This document shows, in pieces, positions 11,141-22,449 of a stretch of 64,000 nt of DNA (within the stretch, counting starts at the first letter, position 1; each line of letters opens with the position of its first letter). This stretch comes from Beaufortia kweichowensis. Its lineage: Eukaryota; Chordata; Actinopteri; Cypriniformes; Gastromyzontidae. Made by a program: the position numbers and the translations under genes. Under the pieces are notes generated by a model. It was not told where the DNA came from and made no database searches. It was given only the letters and a program-made list of their open reading frames with translations. The stretch covers positions 3,795,124 to 3,859,123 of the forward strand of contig CM032816.1 in the NCBI GenBank assembly GCA_019155185.1, in the 5' to 3' direction.

Positions 11141-13560
11141 AAATATATATATATATATATTTAAAATATATTTTGTATTTTAGATTTTTTTTAAATAACA
11201 TTAACATTTTTATAATTTTTTAATTTATGTTTATTGTTATAAAAATTAATACTTTTTTTGTCTTAGAGCATCAATATATTGTTTGTCATAATTAGAATTG
11301 AATTATGAAAAATTGTTTTCCTTCTGTGGAATGATGACGGTTAAAGAAATAAAATACGACAATTTTGAAGGTATAAAATCTGTAGAAAATGTAAGTTAGT
11401 TGTTATTTCCAGCATTAAGGTCTGTATATTACACACAAAAAGGAAAAATATGGCCGATCGAAACCTCATGAGTCAGGATACACACATTAGGCTAATATTA
11501 ATTCTGAGGAAAGGCTGGATTTACCAAATATTTGTACACATAAAAAATATGACAAAAATAAGATAAACTTAACCATTGGTGTAAACTAACCTATGCTGAC
11601 TCAACCAATGATTGTGTCAAATAAGGACATTAATGTAAACCATGGTTGGTTTTCTCCATATTTTTCCCAAACAGTATATATGTTTCTTTGGAAATGGGGA
11701 TCCAACATTTTTTGCATCATTTTCATCAAAGAGATAACTTAAAATAACACAGAGACCATTAAATGAGTAACCTACTGCTCTATGTCACACTGGTCTATTG
11801 TTTTTGTATCGTCACGATATCGTCAAATGGTCCTTTCCTCCCGTCAAAGTGGGTGGCTTTTGACCAGAATACGCTAAAGTAAGAACAAGACTTTACACTA
11901 ACGGTTTGGCTTTATGTCATTATTGGTCTGAAATTTACACAAGCACTATACAAAACCCATGCTTTAAAACCATTCCGCGTGGACGGGTAATGATATCCCT
12001 GCGGGTTAAACAGTTAAGCCCTCCTGACTAACTCTGCTGTGTTTGGGTAACATGAAGGGCGAGACGTCTAGCCATTATGATCCACCCTAGGCGATCAATA
12101 TGTAAAGACAATACTGCCAGTCTTTACCAAAGACAGACACAGCAGCTCGGGGTCTCCTCCCTATAACCCCAAAGACTCAAAGTTAGGCAAGACAAACAGC
12201 GACATTGACCGGCTCCTGTACGGCATATTCATAAATCTGTTTTCAGGTCTATAATCCCTGTAATGCTGCGACACGGTCAGGCCCGCGTGTCCGAGAGAAC
12301 TCCCTGCCTATCATTGTCCACTCATTGTCCATTGTGTAATCCATTGGTAATGTAATCTAGAGCAGGGCCTGTCCAAACACAGAGACAGGGTTGTTGTAAA
12401 AATGTCTTGTCAAGGCAGTTCACCATCTTTACAGCTAAAAGCAGGTGTGGGTGTGTGTTTTGCCCCGTCACCAAGAAGCATCAGAACAGATTTATGTAAG
12501 GGGCTGCATGTGTATATGTTTTATGTTCATGAGTGGATATTACATATGAGATATAAGGTATAGTTATAAGCTGTTGAAAGTAAATTTTCTTGTTTATTTG
12601 ATTAAAAATACTGCATAATGTTGGCTGTGAAATAATGTACAGAGTACAGAGCAAAGACTAAATGCCACAAAGATGATTTCTGCCATATTCCTTCGCAAAC
12701 ACAAGAAAGTGATGTGATTAATTTGCATTGTGACAATTTTCATAACAAATTCTTGAATTCTCATTTCCGAATCTGTAATGCGAAAACATCCTGATTACTG
12801 TCCAGTTATATTTTTTTAATTGTGGAGTATTTATAATCAAAAAGTGAGAGTAATGGGAATCAAAAGAAGAAAAATAAAACTGCTGTAGTAAGAATTTGGG
12901 GAATATTAAAATGGCGGAAATGAAAACATAATTTAAATGTGCTGGAAAAAATGTCATGCACTGGCATGTTTTCGTAAGATTCACAAAAAATAGGAATAAA
13001 TGTATAACAAAATACACACAAAAACATGCAGTAATATATAGGAGCATCCATGAATAATTACCCATAATGATTTTAATTAAGACATTTTTTACAACACTGG
13101 ACTTGCACTGATATATTTAACTATAATAACAGCAATAACACTTAGAAAGTTTCACCAAGACTTAACTTACGACAATGGCTGAACATTTTGGAAAAGATTT
13201 CAGGTGAGACGGGAAACGCAAGACTAGAAACAAGACTTCAAATCAGAGTCTTGAGTGTTACTGGACAGCTGCACTAAGAAACCCACAGACCAAGACAAAA
13301 CATGGACAAAAGGCAGGTGGTATCCTTGATGGAGGTCTACAGCAAGCTACCCAAATGTATGACAACTCTATTGCATCGTTATCTCGGGGCAAACAACAAC
13401 ACAAACCCACCCACCAACATCGCACAAGGGCGCTAGTTGTAACCAAAAACAACTTCGAAACGCTGATCACGTTCACGATTTAACTGAACTTTATTCTGAA
13501 CCGTTTTGTACCCCCTGAGTGTGTCTGTAATTTGTTACACTTAAGTTCAGCTGAGGTCAT
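10331..13560. other. intergenic, AT-rich repeats, no gene seen
   Basis: A fish repeat tail at 10,468-10,533 (gtaaagctgctttgtaacaa, then a tatataaataaaatttt end) is related in reverse orientation to 60,005-60,075. An (AT)n palindrome follows at about 11,110-11,180, then a MITE fragment at 11,190-11,350. The 115-codon frame at 12,718-13,065 (-) has no recognisable feature. No exon chain could be made. Confidence 0.5.
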
Positions 13561-13814
13561 TATATATGTGTCTGAGAGGTTCAGAGGTCAAGTCAAGAGT
13601 GCAGGTCCTGTTGACCCAAGACTCGATGTATGCTGAGCGTTCGCTTTCTTCCACCCAGCTACAAGCGGCCCCTGGGGAACGTGTCCAGTCCCCTGTGTCA
13701 GTCATCCGCACTGAGGAGGGCGCAATGACACGGGCCGCTGGTGAAACAGGAGACGGGTCCGCCGGGAGAGACTCGCTGTAGAATCGGGGGAAAAGCCCAG
13801 GGCATGTTATCTTT

Positions 13815-13905
13815 TCTGTAGCTCAACTGGTAGAGCATCTCTGATCAAGGTCATGGGTTCAAACACAATGCGTGTAATGTTAAAATGCATAAGGTAAATG
13901 CACTG
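13815..13905 (+). repeat. tRNA-derived SINE relic
   Basis: The sequence tagctcaactggtagagcat resembles a tRNA A-box region, and ggtcatgggttcaaac resembles a B box about 30 bases later. The acceptor stem is not conserved and the downstream tail is SINE-like, so it is a retroposon relic and not a functional tRNA gene. Confidence 0.65.
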
Positions 13906-14067
13906 TAATATTTAGTCATACAGTATGTGACACATTTGAAATGGGACGTACATCCAATATACTCATTTTGGTGATCTTTCTATAGGGTGGTTGGCGGTCA
14001 TCGTAACATTTTAAGACCACACATATCTATTATTGAGGCCAGACAGAATCAGAATTTATGTTATGTG

Positions 14068-14233
<166 letters not shown>

Positions 14234-14387
14234 CTTTTTATATTACACACACACATTTATTTAACAAATGTCTGTGTCCTATGGTGAAAAAATGAACATC
14301 TTATGTATATTTTTTAAGAGTTTTTCCACATTTTTGCTGTCACACTATAGGACACAGTCACATATTTATTTGACATATATGTCATCT

Positions 14388-14390
<3 letters not shown>

Positions 14391-14450
<60 letters not shown>

Positions 14451-14459
14451 GATAGATAG
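14391..14459. repeat. compound microsatellite (TC)n-(TAGA)n
   Basis: A (TC)n run at 14,391-14,436 is followed by (TAGA)n to 14,459, repeating the same order of motif types as the tract 160 bases upstream. The pair may be an old local duplication. Confidence 0.95.
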
Positions 14460-15089
14460 TTATATTACATATTTTCTTTTGAATTTCCTTATATGTCAAC
14501 TTTAGAAATGTAAATGTTTGTTGGTTTAAATAAGCATGTCTCATAGTTGTAGTAGTGCCATAAATAAAACTGTGGTGAATATTAATAATAATAATAAATG
14601 TGTGGGTGTGTCCATACCTGTAACTGGTTATGTTGCTATGAAGCAAAATGAAAAACTATTTTTCTCAAGTATAAAAAGTGGGATAATATTTTGTACAGTG
14701 TTACCCCTTTATAGTAAATGCAGTGTATACTATATTTGGTATTTATAGTAAGATTAAATCTCCAGACTTGAGTGTCTTTACCATGATTAAATCAGTGAAA
14801 CATGGAAATACGGTACATTAAACACCTGTAAACTGTATTCATATAGTTGTTGGTAGTGTACAGGGCTGCTGCCTCACACACATACCGGATGAACTTGACT
14901 GAATGAACGGGAAACGATTGCGTGATCTCTCCTCCCCGCTGCTATTTTTATCCAGCAGCCGTCGACTGTAAATAACATTTTATCGCTATTCATTTCCTGA
15001 CAATACGAGGATTCATCGATTTAAGTCATGTGCAGAAACGGCAGATCCGATACTGAAGTACTACTGAAGTTTTCCGTTACGGCGTAAAC

Positions 15090-17201
15090 ATGTCGGAACC
15101 GAGAGTAAAGCGGATTAAAAGCGGTCTCCCTCACTGTAAAAGTCATGTATGTGTTGTTGGAAGTCAGACGAGGCAAAACTTTCCCTCTGTGGTGGAGGAG
15201 AGCTTGTGTGGGGTTTCTAACCTGCTTCTGGAGGTTTCTTACAGACTGCGCGCGCTGGTAAGATGAACTTCACAGTAAACACCGTGCACGCGCAAGTTGC
15301 GTTGCGCCCCAAAACATCAACGCATATTGCGTAGTAATGTAAAATTACATTGCATTATTTTACTGCATTGTATTCTAAGTTTTCGTGAATGAGAGAGTTG
15401 CGTTTTAATGATAATTAAGATTTTATATCAGAAATTGCTTTGCGAAGTGCGCACTGTATTCAACACCCCCAACTGTCTGTAAAGATGACATTTACATTAT
15501 AGGTTTTCCTAAAATAAAATTTACAGAATTCAAAAATACATAAATAAATACAAACAGAGTCAGCAAACCAATCACTTTACTTTAAGCAGGCAGGAGACAT
15601 TACAGGAAACCGTGGTAAAAGAAACCACCAGTTTTAAACCAGTTGTTTTGTTATATTTTAGGCCAGTGTGTTTGAGCAAAGTGATCGAGCTTTACCCAGA
15701 GTTGCATTATTTTTTCATCATGAATCGGTGATGGAACAGAAGCGAGCAGAGGCGATGCTGCAGTATCTGTCCCAGCGTGGAGGAACCTTCTGTAGTAAAA
15801 ACATACAGGTAATTTTCATACCCTCCTCCCCAGTTAATGCCACAATACAGCATACCATTAATAAGACACAAATATAAAGTTTGGTTGGAGAACGCTTGAG
15901 AAGACATCACTTGGGGTAATTGGGGTTGCTGGTTGCTTTGCTGGCGGCTGACTGAAGCAGCAGGTTTAGATGGGGGATGGAGGGCAGGGAAGCAGAGAGA
16001 GATGGGGGTAAACCCACAGGGGGCTTTACAGAAATCTCCCCTTTAATGCCTGTTAGGGTATACGTTTCCACTGAGTTCCGGAAAATTGGAGAGATTAATG
16101 TGGAGGAAGGACAGTGTATTAATTGTAGTTCCAGATGGACTTGTATCGTTGTCACTTTACACTGTATTTTTTCGGTCCTTTGTGTTTTTTACCGTCCACT
16201 CTTCCTTGATTTTATGAGTCGTGTAAAATTGATCCGGACTGGGACTGGTGAGGGTCCATCAGCAGCGATTTTGAACACCTTGTTATCCGTTCATCCGTGC
16301 TGGATGATGATCGTGCACATTTGTGACCCTGCCTGTGATTTACTGTTTTCTATATCATGTCATACTGCATAATGTAAAGAACATAATATTCATTTATTTA
16401 ATAATGACATGTCAATGATTGAAATCATAGTGATATTTATAGGTGAAATTAAACTTTGGTGCCTGTTATCTCATAATTTGAGTTTGAAACTTTAGCCTGA
16501 TTTTCACAGACTTATATCTCTTATAATCTTGAACTTAATCAATAAATCAATCTTAAGCTGATTTACAGGAAAAGATTATTATGATATTTTTATAATCACT
16601 CTTTCCTCCCATTGCCTCTCAATAAACAGAAGTTCTGCCTTATTTCAATGTGCGATTAGTTTAAATCAGTAAATCCAGTTTCTTGACCATTTGGTTTTTA
16701 ATGGCAAATACTAATATCTAGAGTGCAGAATTAGTTTGTTTAATTCAGCATAATGATAGCAATTATGATTTGATGCCTATTTTCTTAATAGTATTTTCTC
16801 AAAATATAAAAGCCCAAATGAAGAGACCAATAACCCAACCTAGTTTGTCACTATTGTTGACTGTTTTTGTTTGTTTGTTGGTCTGTGTGTGTGTGTGTGT
16901 GCAGAGGCCAGGCATTGAACAGGGATGTGCTGTCCTTCAAGCTCTGGAGATCACTCTGAACCAGTGGAAGGAGGAGATGGCTGTTATGGTGGAGCTGAGT
17001 CAACTGGCACTTGATTATGGAGATCCACACACTGCCAGCATAATCAGAAGTCGGTTTCTTCAGCCCCTTATCTCAAAGGTCAAGCTCGTAGGTGACCTCT
17101 TGACCGAAGCTCGCAGAGCGGGTTGCACCAGTGACAGTGCAGGTGGCTTTGGCGAGTTCCTCTTTAACCAGCTAGAGGAGAAGCTGCAGGGCTGTGGCTA
17201 A
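15090..17201 (+). CDS. ferritin-fold protein lacking iron-handling residues
   Basis: Three coding exons encode 203 aa: 15,090-15,257, 15,662-15,808 and 16,905-17,201, all joined in phase 0 at GT/AG sites. From SQTRQNF (residue 25) onward the protein aligns without gaps to heavy-chain ferritin as I remember it (offset 19), including SQRGG (93-97) and GDPH (144-147). The first two introns sit where ferritin introns 1 and 2 normally fall (after helix A, and after the QRGG segment); the usual intron near DPH is absent. Ferroxidase ligands are E27>L46, Y34>L53, E62=E81, H65>R84, E107>W126 and Q141>L160. The three-fold-channel acids D131 and E134 become S150 and R153. A basic 24-residue N-terminal extension precedes the domain. 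No CAGTGN iron-responsive loop is visible in the 150 bases before the ATG. The fold is well supported; iron storage is unlikely and the real role is unknown. A polyA signal follows at 17,273. It might be a fish-specific ferritin paralogue. Confidence 0.85.
16884..16902 (+). repeat. (GT)n run at a splice acceptor
   Basis: A dinucleotide GT run abuts the gcag acceptor of the last ferritin-like exon (exon starts 16,905). It replaces the usual pyrimidine tract immediately before the AG, so repeat length could affect splicing. Confidence 0.85.
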
Positions 17202-17272
17202 TAGGGGAAAACTGGGAACAAATCTATGGGCCCACAGGTTCAGGAAGGCCAACAACAATTTCTAAATGTTAA

Positions 17273-17278
17273 AATAAA
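17273..17278 (+). terminator. AATAAA polyadenylation signal of the ferritin-like gene
   Basis: The hexamer lies 72 bases after the stop codon at 17,199-17,201, a plausible short 3' UTR. It is assigned by position only. Confidence 0.6.
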
Positions 17279-17283
17279 GGAGG

Positions 17284-17366
17284 CCCATAGCAGTATGCAG
17301 TCAGAGAGTGCATAGGTTGTGGGTTCGATTTCCTAAAGCATCTGCTTAATGCATAAATGTGACAGA
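17284..17366 (+). repeat. tRNA-derived SINE relic
   Basis: The sequence gttgtgggttcgatttcc is a B-box-like match, followed by a diverged aagcatctgcttaatg tail of the fish SINE type. The A-box half is badly decayed. It begins just after the ferritin-like polyA signal. Confidence 0.5.
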
Positions 17367-18834
17367 AAGATGGATGAATGTATACTTTTTTTTATGATTA
17401 TAAAAATAGTAGTAATTTTAATATGCACTGGAGGAGATCAATCAATCGACCAATCAAGGAGATGAGAGTTTTTTAAAAATAAGAATGTCACATCATTTTT
17501 AGTTATTATTTTATTATGGCAATAAAACCAGGTATTCCAAGGTTTAAAGTTATTTGTAGCACTTTTTGTTTGTTTCTTTTGTGCTGTTAACCATAAATAT
17601 AAACATATATTTATATTTTGCAGTTCACTGTATATTTGTCTGTGCGTTGTTAGGATGTTATTAAAGAAATTGAAAAGGGATATATTCTTGCACATTCTAT
17701 TCATTCATATTATGAATATGAAGTTACTTTGAATAATATTATAAACTGGCTTTAAAGAATGGTATGTATTTAATTGAAAACTTGCAAACTCAATACTTAT
17801 TGTTATATTTAAAGTAGTTTATTTAAAGAGTTTTCTAATAAAAGTATTTTTATGGCATAATTTACAGGCTACTGAAATTATTGTTGTTCTTCACGAAGAA
17901 AGTGATCCATGTAAGGCATTTTTTTTACCATTTTTAAAGAGAACAGAAAAGTTGAAATTCTCATTTGGCTCATTAACGCCCCCTATTGTCAAACTGCTGC
18001 GTGTCACCTATTGTATGAAATCAAATTTATTCAAAATAATAAATAAAGATCATAAAACAAATGAACTTTCCTTGCACAATTAGCTGTTGTTTAAAAATAA
18101 TAATAAACACGAAAAACGCACTAATATTTGTGTTCGTTACATATTGCTAGTATCTGTGTGTTTTAATATAAATGTCATGCTAAACTATATTCTATATCTC
18201 AGTGTTTCGTTAAACAGTCAGCCCAAAGGTTAAGTAATTTCCATCTTTATTTCACTTCATTATTCAGTGTAAGTTTTAAAGTGGCACTCAGTGTTAGATT
18301 TGTTAATGTATGACAAGATTGACATCCGTAACCAAAAAAAATCTGTACGTTATTCTATAAATCTAATATATACGCACAACCATGTATATTTAGTCTTAAT
18401 GTAGTCTAAGTTTTGTCTTTTTTTACCTTTATTGATTTATTATCCAAGTATGTTTGAGATGTTTGATGGACCACTGGGATAAAAATGGTAACAGTAATGA
18501 TTTGTTTTATAATTACTAGCACCACCATTTTTAAACTTTTTAACTACATACTTTCTAAAATATAATAACAGCATTAGATATACTTATAAATGAAGCTCCT
18601 CCGCTCGTACTATATTTTTTCTGTGTGTAAACTTTATAAAGAAATAAATACGTTTTCACTATAAATAAAAAATAAATAAGTTAGCTCTGTGTATTACCGC
18701 AAATAAACAATTCCAATTCATTTTACCCCGTGACAAAATCATTTGAGAGTCATTTAAATCATTATTTATAAATGAATTTATCATTTTAACAGGTTTATGA
18801 CGCTGTCATTAGCTGTGATCCTGGGCCTTCAAAG
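17367..18834. other. spacer and upstream flank of myod1; no gene seen
   Basis: This is AT-rich DNA without usable exons. Its last few hundred bases are the proximal upstream flank of myod1 and may hold regulatory sites, but apart from those listed separately just before the TATA box I cannot single any out. Confidence 0.45.
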
Positions 18835-18919
18835 CCCCGCCCTCTTCTCGGCGCACCTTTTCATTGGTTAAACAGCCACATGCTAGACACGCCTCTGACG
18901 GGCTGAGCCGCTATATAAA
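18835..18919 (+). promoter_or_regulatory. myod1 core promoter
   Basis: In order there are a GC box CCCCGCCC (18,835-18,842), an inverted CCAAT box ATTGG (18,863-18,867), a CACATG E-box (18,877-18,882) and a TATATAAA box (18,912-18,919). The spacing is that of a classical TATA promoter and predicts a start near 18,945, giving a 5' UTR of about 210 bases before the ATG at 19,156. The E-box offers a route for bHLH autoregulation, which is inference from the family. Confidence 0.85.
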
Positions 18920-19155
18920 CGTGTCATGCTCTCTAACCAGCAACAAGTACCTGAAAGGTACAAGGAAAGAAAACTCCTGAAGAACTGAGATCTTTCACTG
19001 TTGTCTTGAACGTTAAGCTGTTTCAAGTTCAAAAGGAATTTGTCTTAATATTCCTTTTTCGAGGTCCATTATTATTATTTTGGAAGCGTTCACGACTACT
19101 TCGAGTAGATCTACTTGCGCACTAAGCGTATCCACTCTTTTATTAACTCATTAAA

Positions 19156-20270
19156 ATGGAGTTGTCGGATATTCCCTTCCCCATCCCATCAGCTGATGAT
19201 TTCTACGACGATCCCTGCTTTAACACCAACGACATGCACTTCTTCGAAGACCTGGACCCCAGGCTCGTCCACGTGAGCCTGCTTAAGCCCGACGAGCACC
19301 ACCACATCGAGGACGAGCACGTCCGGGCGCCCAGCGGGCATCACCAGGCCGGCAGGTGTCTGCTGTGGGCATGCAAAGCCTGCAAACGAAAAACCACCAA
19401 TGCTGACCGCCGCAAAGCCGCGACCATGCGTGAGAGGAGACGACTGAGCAAAGTAAACGACGCTTTCGAGACCCTCAAGAGATGCACGTCCACCAACCCG
19501 AACCAGAGGCTGCCCAAAGTGGAGATCCTGAGAAACGCTATTAGTTACATTGAGTCTCTTCAGGCGTTGCTGAGAGGTCAAGAGGACAACTATTACCCTG
19601 TCCTGGAGCATTACAGTGGGGACTCGGACGCCTCCAGCCCGAGGTCCAACTGCTCTGATGGCATGGTGAGCAATTTTATAATACCTACTATATAGACTTA
19701 TAAATATATTAAATATAGCAAGCACTGTATCTGTGTTCTTATTCATTACATTTTGTAACATTCCAGACAAATGTTACAAAATAAAAGTACATTTCTTTAC
19801 TCACTTCAATTATATACAATCATGTCTTCATTTGTATTAATGATCTTTTGTGTTTTGTAGATGGATTTCATGGGTCCCACATGTCCGTCACGAAGACGAA
19901 ACAGTTATGACAGTTCTTACTTCAGCGAGACACAAAACGGTACGTTATGCCAAACAAATGTTATTCATAAATAGTTTATTTGTTTTATTGTGACATGGAG
20001 TGACTCAAAATCTTTATTATTATTTTAACAGCTGACGTACGGAATAATAAAACCGCAGTGGTGTCCAGTTTGGATTGTCTGTCCAGCATCGTGGAGAGAA
20101 TTTCCACAGAAACCCCCGCGTGTCCCGCGCTGTCAGTGCCGGAGGGGTCCGATGGGCACCCGTGCTCTCCGCAGGAAGGGTCTGTCCTGAGTGAAACCGG
20201 GGCGCCCGCACCGTCCCCAACCAACTGCCCCCAACAGCAGGCTCAGGATCCCATTTATCAAGTGCTATAA
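19156..20270 (+). CDS. myod1: myoblast determination protein 1 (MyoD)
   Basis: Three coding exons encode 275 aa: 19,156-19,665, 19,861-19,939 and 20,032-20,270. MyoD is the nuclear bHLH factor that commits cells to skeletal muscle; it dimerises with E proteins and binds CANNTG. Visible features are an acidic N-terminal activation region (about 1-55, starting MELSDIPFPIP), the His/Cys-rich segment CLLWACKACKRK (68-79), and a bHLH (about 84-136) whose basic region RKAATMRERRR carries the Ala-Thr pair diagnostic of myogenic factors. A C-terminal amphipathic helix SSLDCLSSIVERIS is encoded by exon 3. The protein ends in YQVL. Length and sequence match zebrafish Myod1 almost throughout as I recall it; MyoG, Myf5 and Myf6 differ at the N-terminus. 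Exon 1 ends in a Gly-Met pair and exon 2 starts with Met, so the junction reads GMM. Start choice is secure because the N-terminus is family-typical and sits 237 bases after the TATA box. Confidence 0.98.
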
Positions 20271-20391
20271 GTCTCATTAAATGAAGAGGGACAATCCGAA
20301 TCAAGAAACATTCAGCAGAATAAAAATGGCAAATTCGATCTTAACCATTAAAGAAAGACCTCATCGATCCACTGGAAACTAGGAGCGAATG

Positions 20392-20444
<53 letters not shown>

Positions 20445-20464
20445 TCATTCTTTCTTTCTTTCTG

Positions 20465-20499
<35 letters not shown>

Positions 20500-20887
20500 G
20501 TCGCGTTTTTATTCTTTATTTTATTTTTACGCGGTGGAAATTCCATTATGAAAACGACTCGGCAGATCAGAAGTGAGTTTCTTAACTATGCTTATTTATA
20601 TAATTGTATCCACTTTAAAATGTGACCATATTTTTTCCCTTTGTGAATATATTTTCTGTCACCATCACCTTTTTATTTCCTAATTATTTACGAGAGAATC
20701 GTAATTCAGATACGAAAGGTAGGACCACTTTTGTACATGTGTAAATAAGATCTGTTTTGTTAAAGAAAACGAAAGCGAACAAACCTATTATGTATTTAAT
20801 GATGCCTGTTTGAAAATGTAGTTTGTTGTGTCTTGTTTTAAACTTTATATTTATACTTCTTAAACGAGTGAATGTCGAATGAATAAA
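20271..20887 (+). other. myod1 3' UTR with polyA signals
   Basis: Candidate AATAAA signals occur at 20,319-20,324 and 20,882-20,887. Use of the distal one puts the TTTC microsatellite inside the mRNA. The 3' end of tnnt3b approaches from the other side about 1.4 kb away (tail-to-tail). Confidence 0.6.
20391..20509 (+). repeat. (TTTC)n microsatellite
   Basis: About 28 tetranucleotide units with a few interruptions (tcat and tctg variants) start 120 bases after the myod1 stop. The open frame across it, repeating FLSF-type residues, is a translation artefact. Confidence 0.97.
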
Positions 20888-22300
20888 AATATAACTATTT
20901 ATACTCAAACGTTTTGATGTTGTGATTTATTCTTTACATTAAAAATTTCATGATTGCAAAATATGTGTAGTCGATCTGAAAAAATATCTGACATAATTGG
21001 GCAGTTTATCAGTAAAATGAAACAAAACTAAACTTGCCCACAAACTTCCGTAAATGTAAAATGTCAGTAATTGTGTTAAAGGTGAAAAGGAAAAAAATAT
21101 ACTACGTTTAAAAATTATACATTTTGTCAAATTACTGAGGCTTCTGATGGAGTGATTTCAATACTTGCTCAAATTTATCTGAATTAAACCAAAAAAAAAA
21201 GAAAGAAAAAACGAGGAATTATTCACGATTGTTTGGCAAAGGTTTTTATGGAAGCAAAATAAACTTCGTTTCACTTTTATAGCATTTCCGTTTATATTAA
21301 TGCCATAATCATGACACATTCGTAATTCTTAGTCGATTACGGTTTATGAGTATAATATAGGCCTATATATAATTATTTAATTTAAATGTAGCCCATCGAT
21401 TTGTTAAACAGACTTTACAAATAACCTGAGTTACCGATTTATTTATTTATTATGTGCACTTTCGCAACTGTGATGCTGGTTTATTAGGCTGTATGTGAAA
21501 AATTCCGGAAAAAATATATAACCTGCACAGTTCTTTCTTAATCTTTTAAAGTGCAATTTTATTTTGTTACAGAACAAAAACGTTTTGCTATACAGACATA
21601 TAGACAACAATTAAAGCAATATTGTGATTTTGTAATTGATAATAATACTTGCACATACCTTGCCATGCAGTTATATTAGGCAACATATTATTCCAGAAAT
21701 TAAAATCGCATTCATAAAATTGCATTAATTCAAAAAAGAAAAGAATTCTAGATTTTAGAGAAAAAAATTGTTTAGAGAAATGCTTTGGCTTCTCCATTGA
21801 CAACATCTGTGACTGCATTTATGATAAAAACAATTTTACATTAATTTATACATTACATAAATACATTTCAGTGTATAAATTAATGAGCAGTTTTAGTTTT
21901 TTTGCAATTTTTGCAATTTTTTCAAAATGTATTAGTGATTTAATCTTACCTTGACATGTCCAATGTTAAAATCTTGGGGCTGTTTTTTTTAAACAGCATA
22001 TTTTAACGTCCATACATTCATCCCTGGGCAAAGCCATTCCCTCTGTTTTTTAACAGCCTATATTACTGTAAATAATACTGATAGTATAGACAGCATGTCA
22101 CAGATGTTGTCCACATATCTGTCTCTGACCTACACAGGCCTACACATGACAAATTAACAGATCTTAACTTGTATTGCACTTTAGGAATGGTCATGCACAG
22201 GTAGAATCTTGAACAAAATGGACTTGGATGACGTATTTAAAAACACTGATTTTATTGATGTTTCAATAAGAACAGATCTACTGCTTTATACAGTAGTCAC
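20888..22300. other. spacer between convergent myod1 and tnnt3b; no gene seen
   Basis: This is AT-rich DNA with short homopolymers and no supportable gene, tRNA or repeat of known type. ORFs here are short and without exon context. Confidence 0.5.
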
Positions 22301-22302
22301 AC

Positions 22303-22308
22303 TTTATT
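22303..22308 (-). terminator. AATAAA polyadenylation signal of tnnt3b
   Basis: The reverse-strand AATAAA lies 142 bases beyond the troponin T stop. A second candidate is at 22,251-22,256. Either gives a short 3' UTR typical of sarcomeric genes. Confidence 0.6.
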
Positions 22309-22449
22309 TACATGACATACATAGGAACCAACTAACAGTCCAAGGGGAGACAGTGGGTTGATATTTGATCTACAGTAACTATTGCACAGGCAGAAGTGGA
22401 TTTCTCATCCATCATCTTTGTGGCAGTCTTGGCTCGTGGGAAGACGCAC

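Noticed and set aside
13818..13866. Possible tRNA gene
   Set aside because: A- and B-box-like words are present, but the acceptor and anticodon stems do not pair; it is a SINE relic. The same applies at 17,284, 43,428 and 53,535.
19189..19770. 193-codon frame on the minus strand over myod1 exon 1
   Set aside because: Antisense shadow of the GC-rich MyoD coding exon; no start context or homology.
20389..20625. Frame with FLSF repeats
   Set aside because: Translation of the TTTC microsatellite in the myod1 3' UTR.
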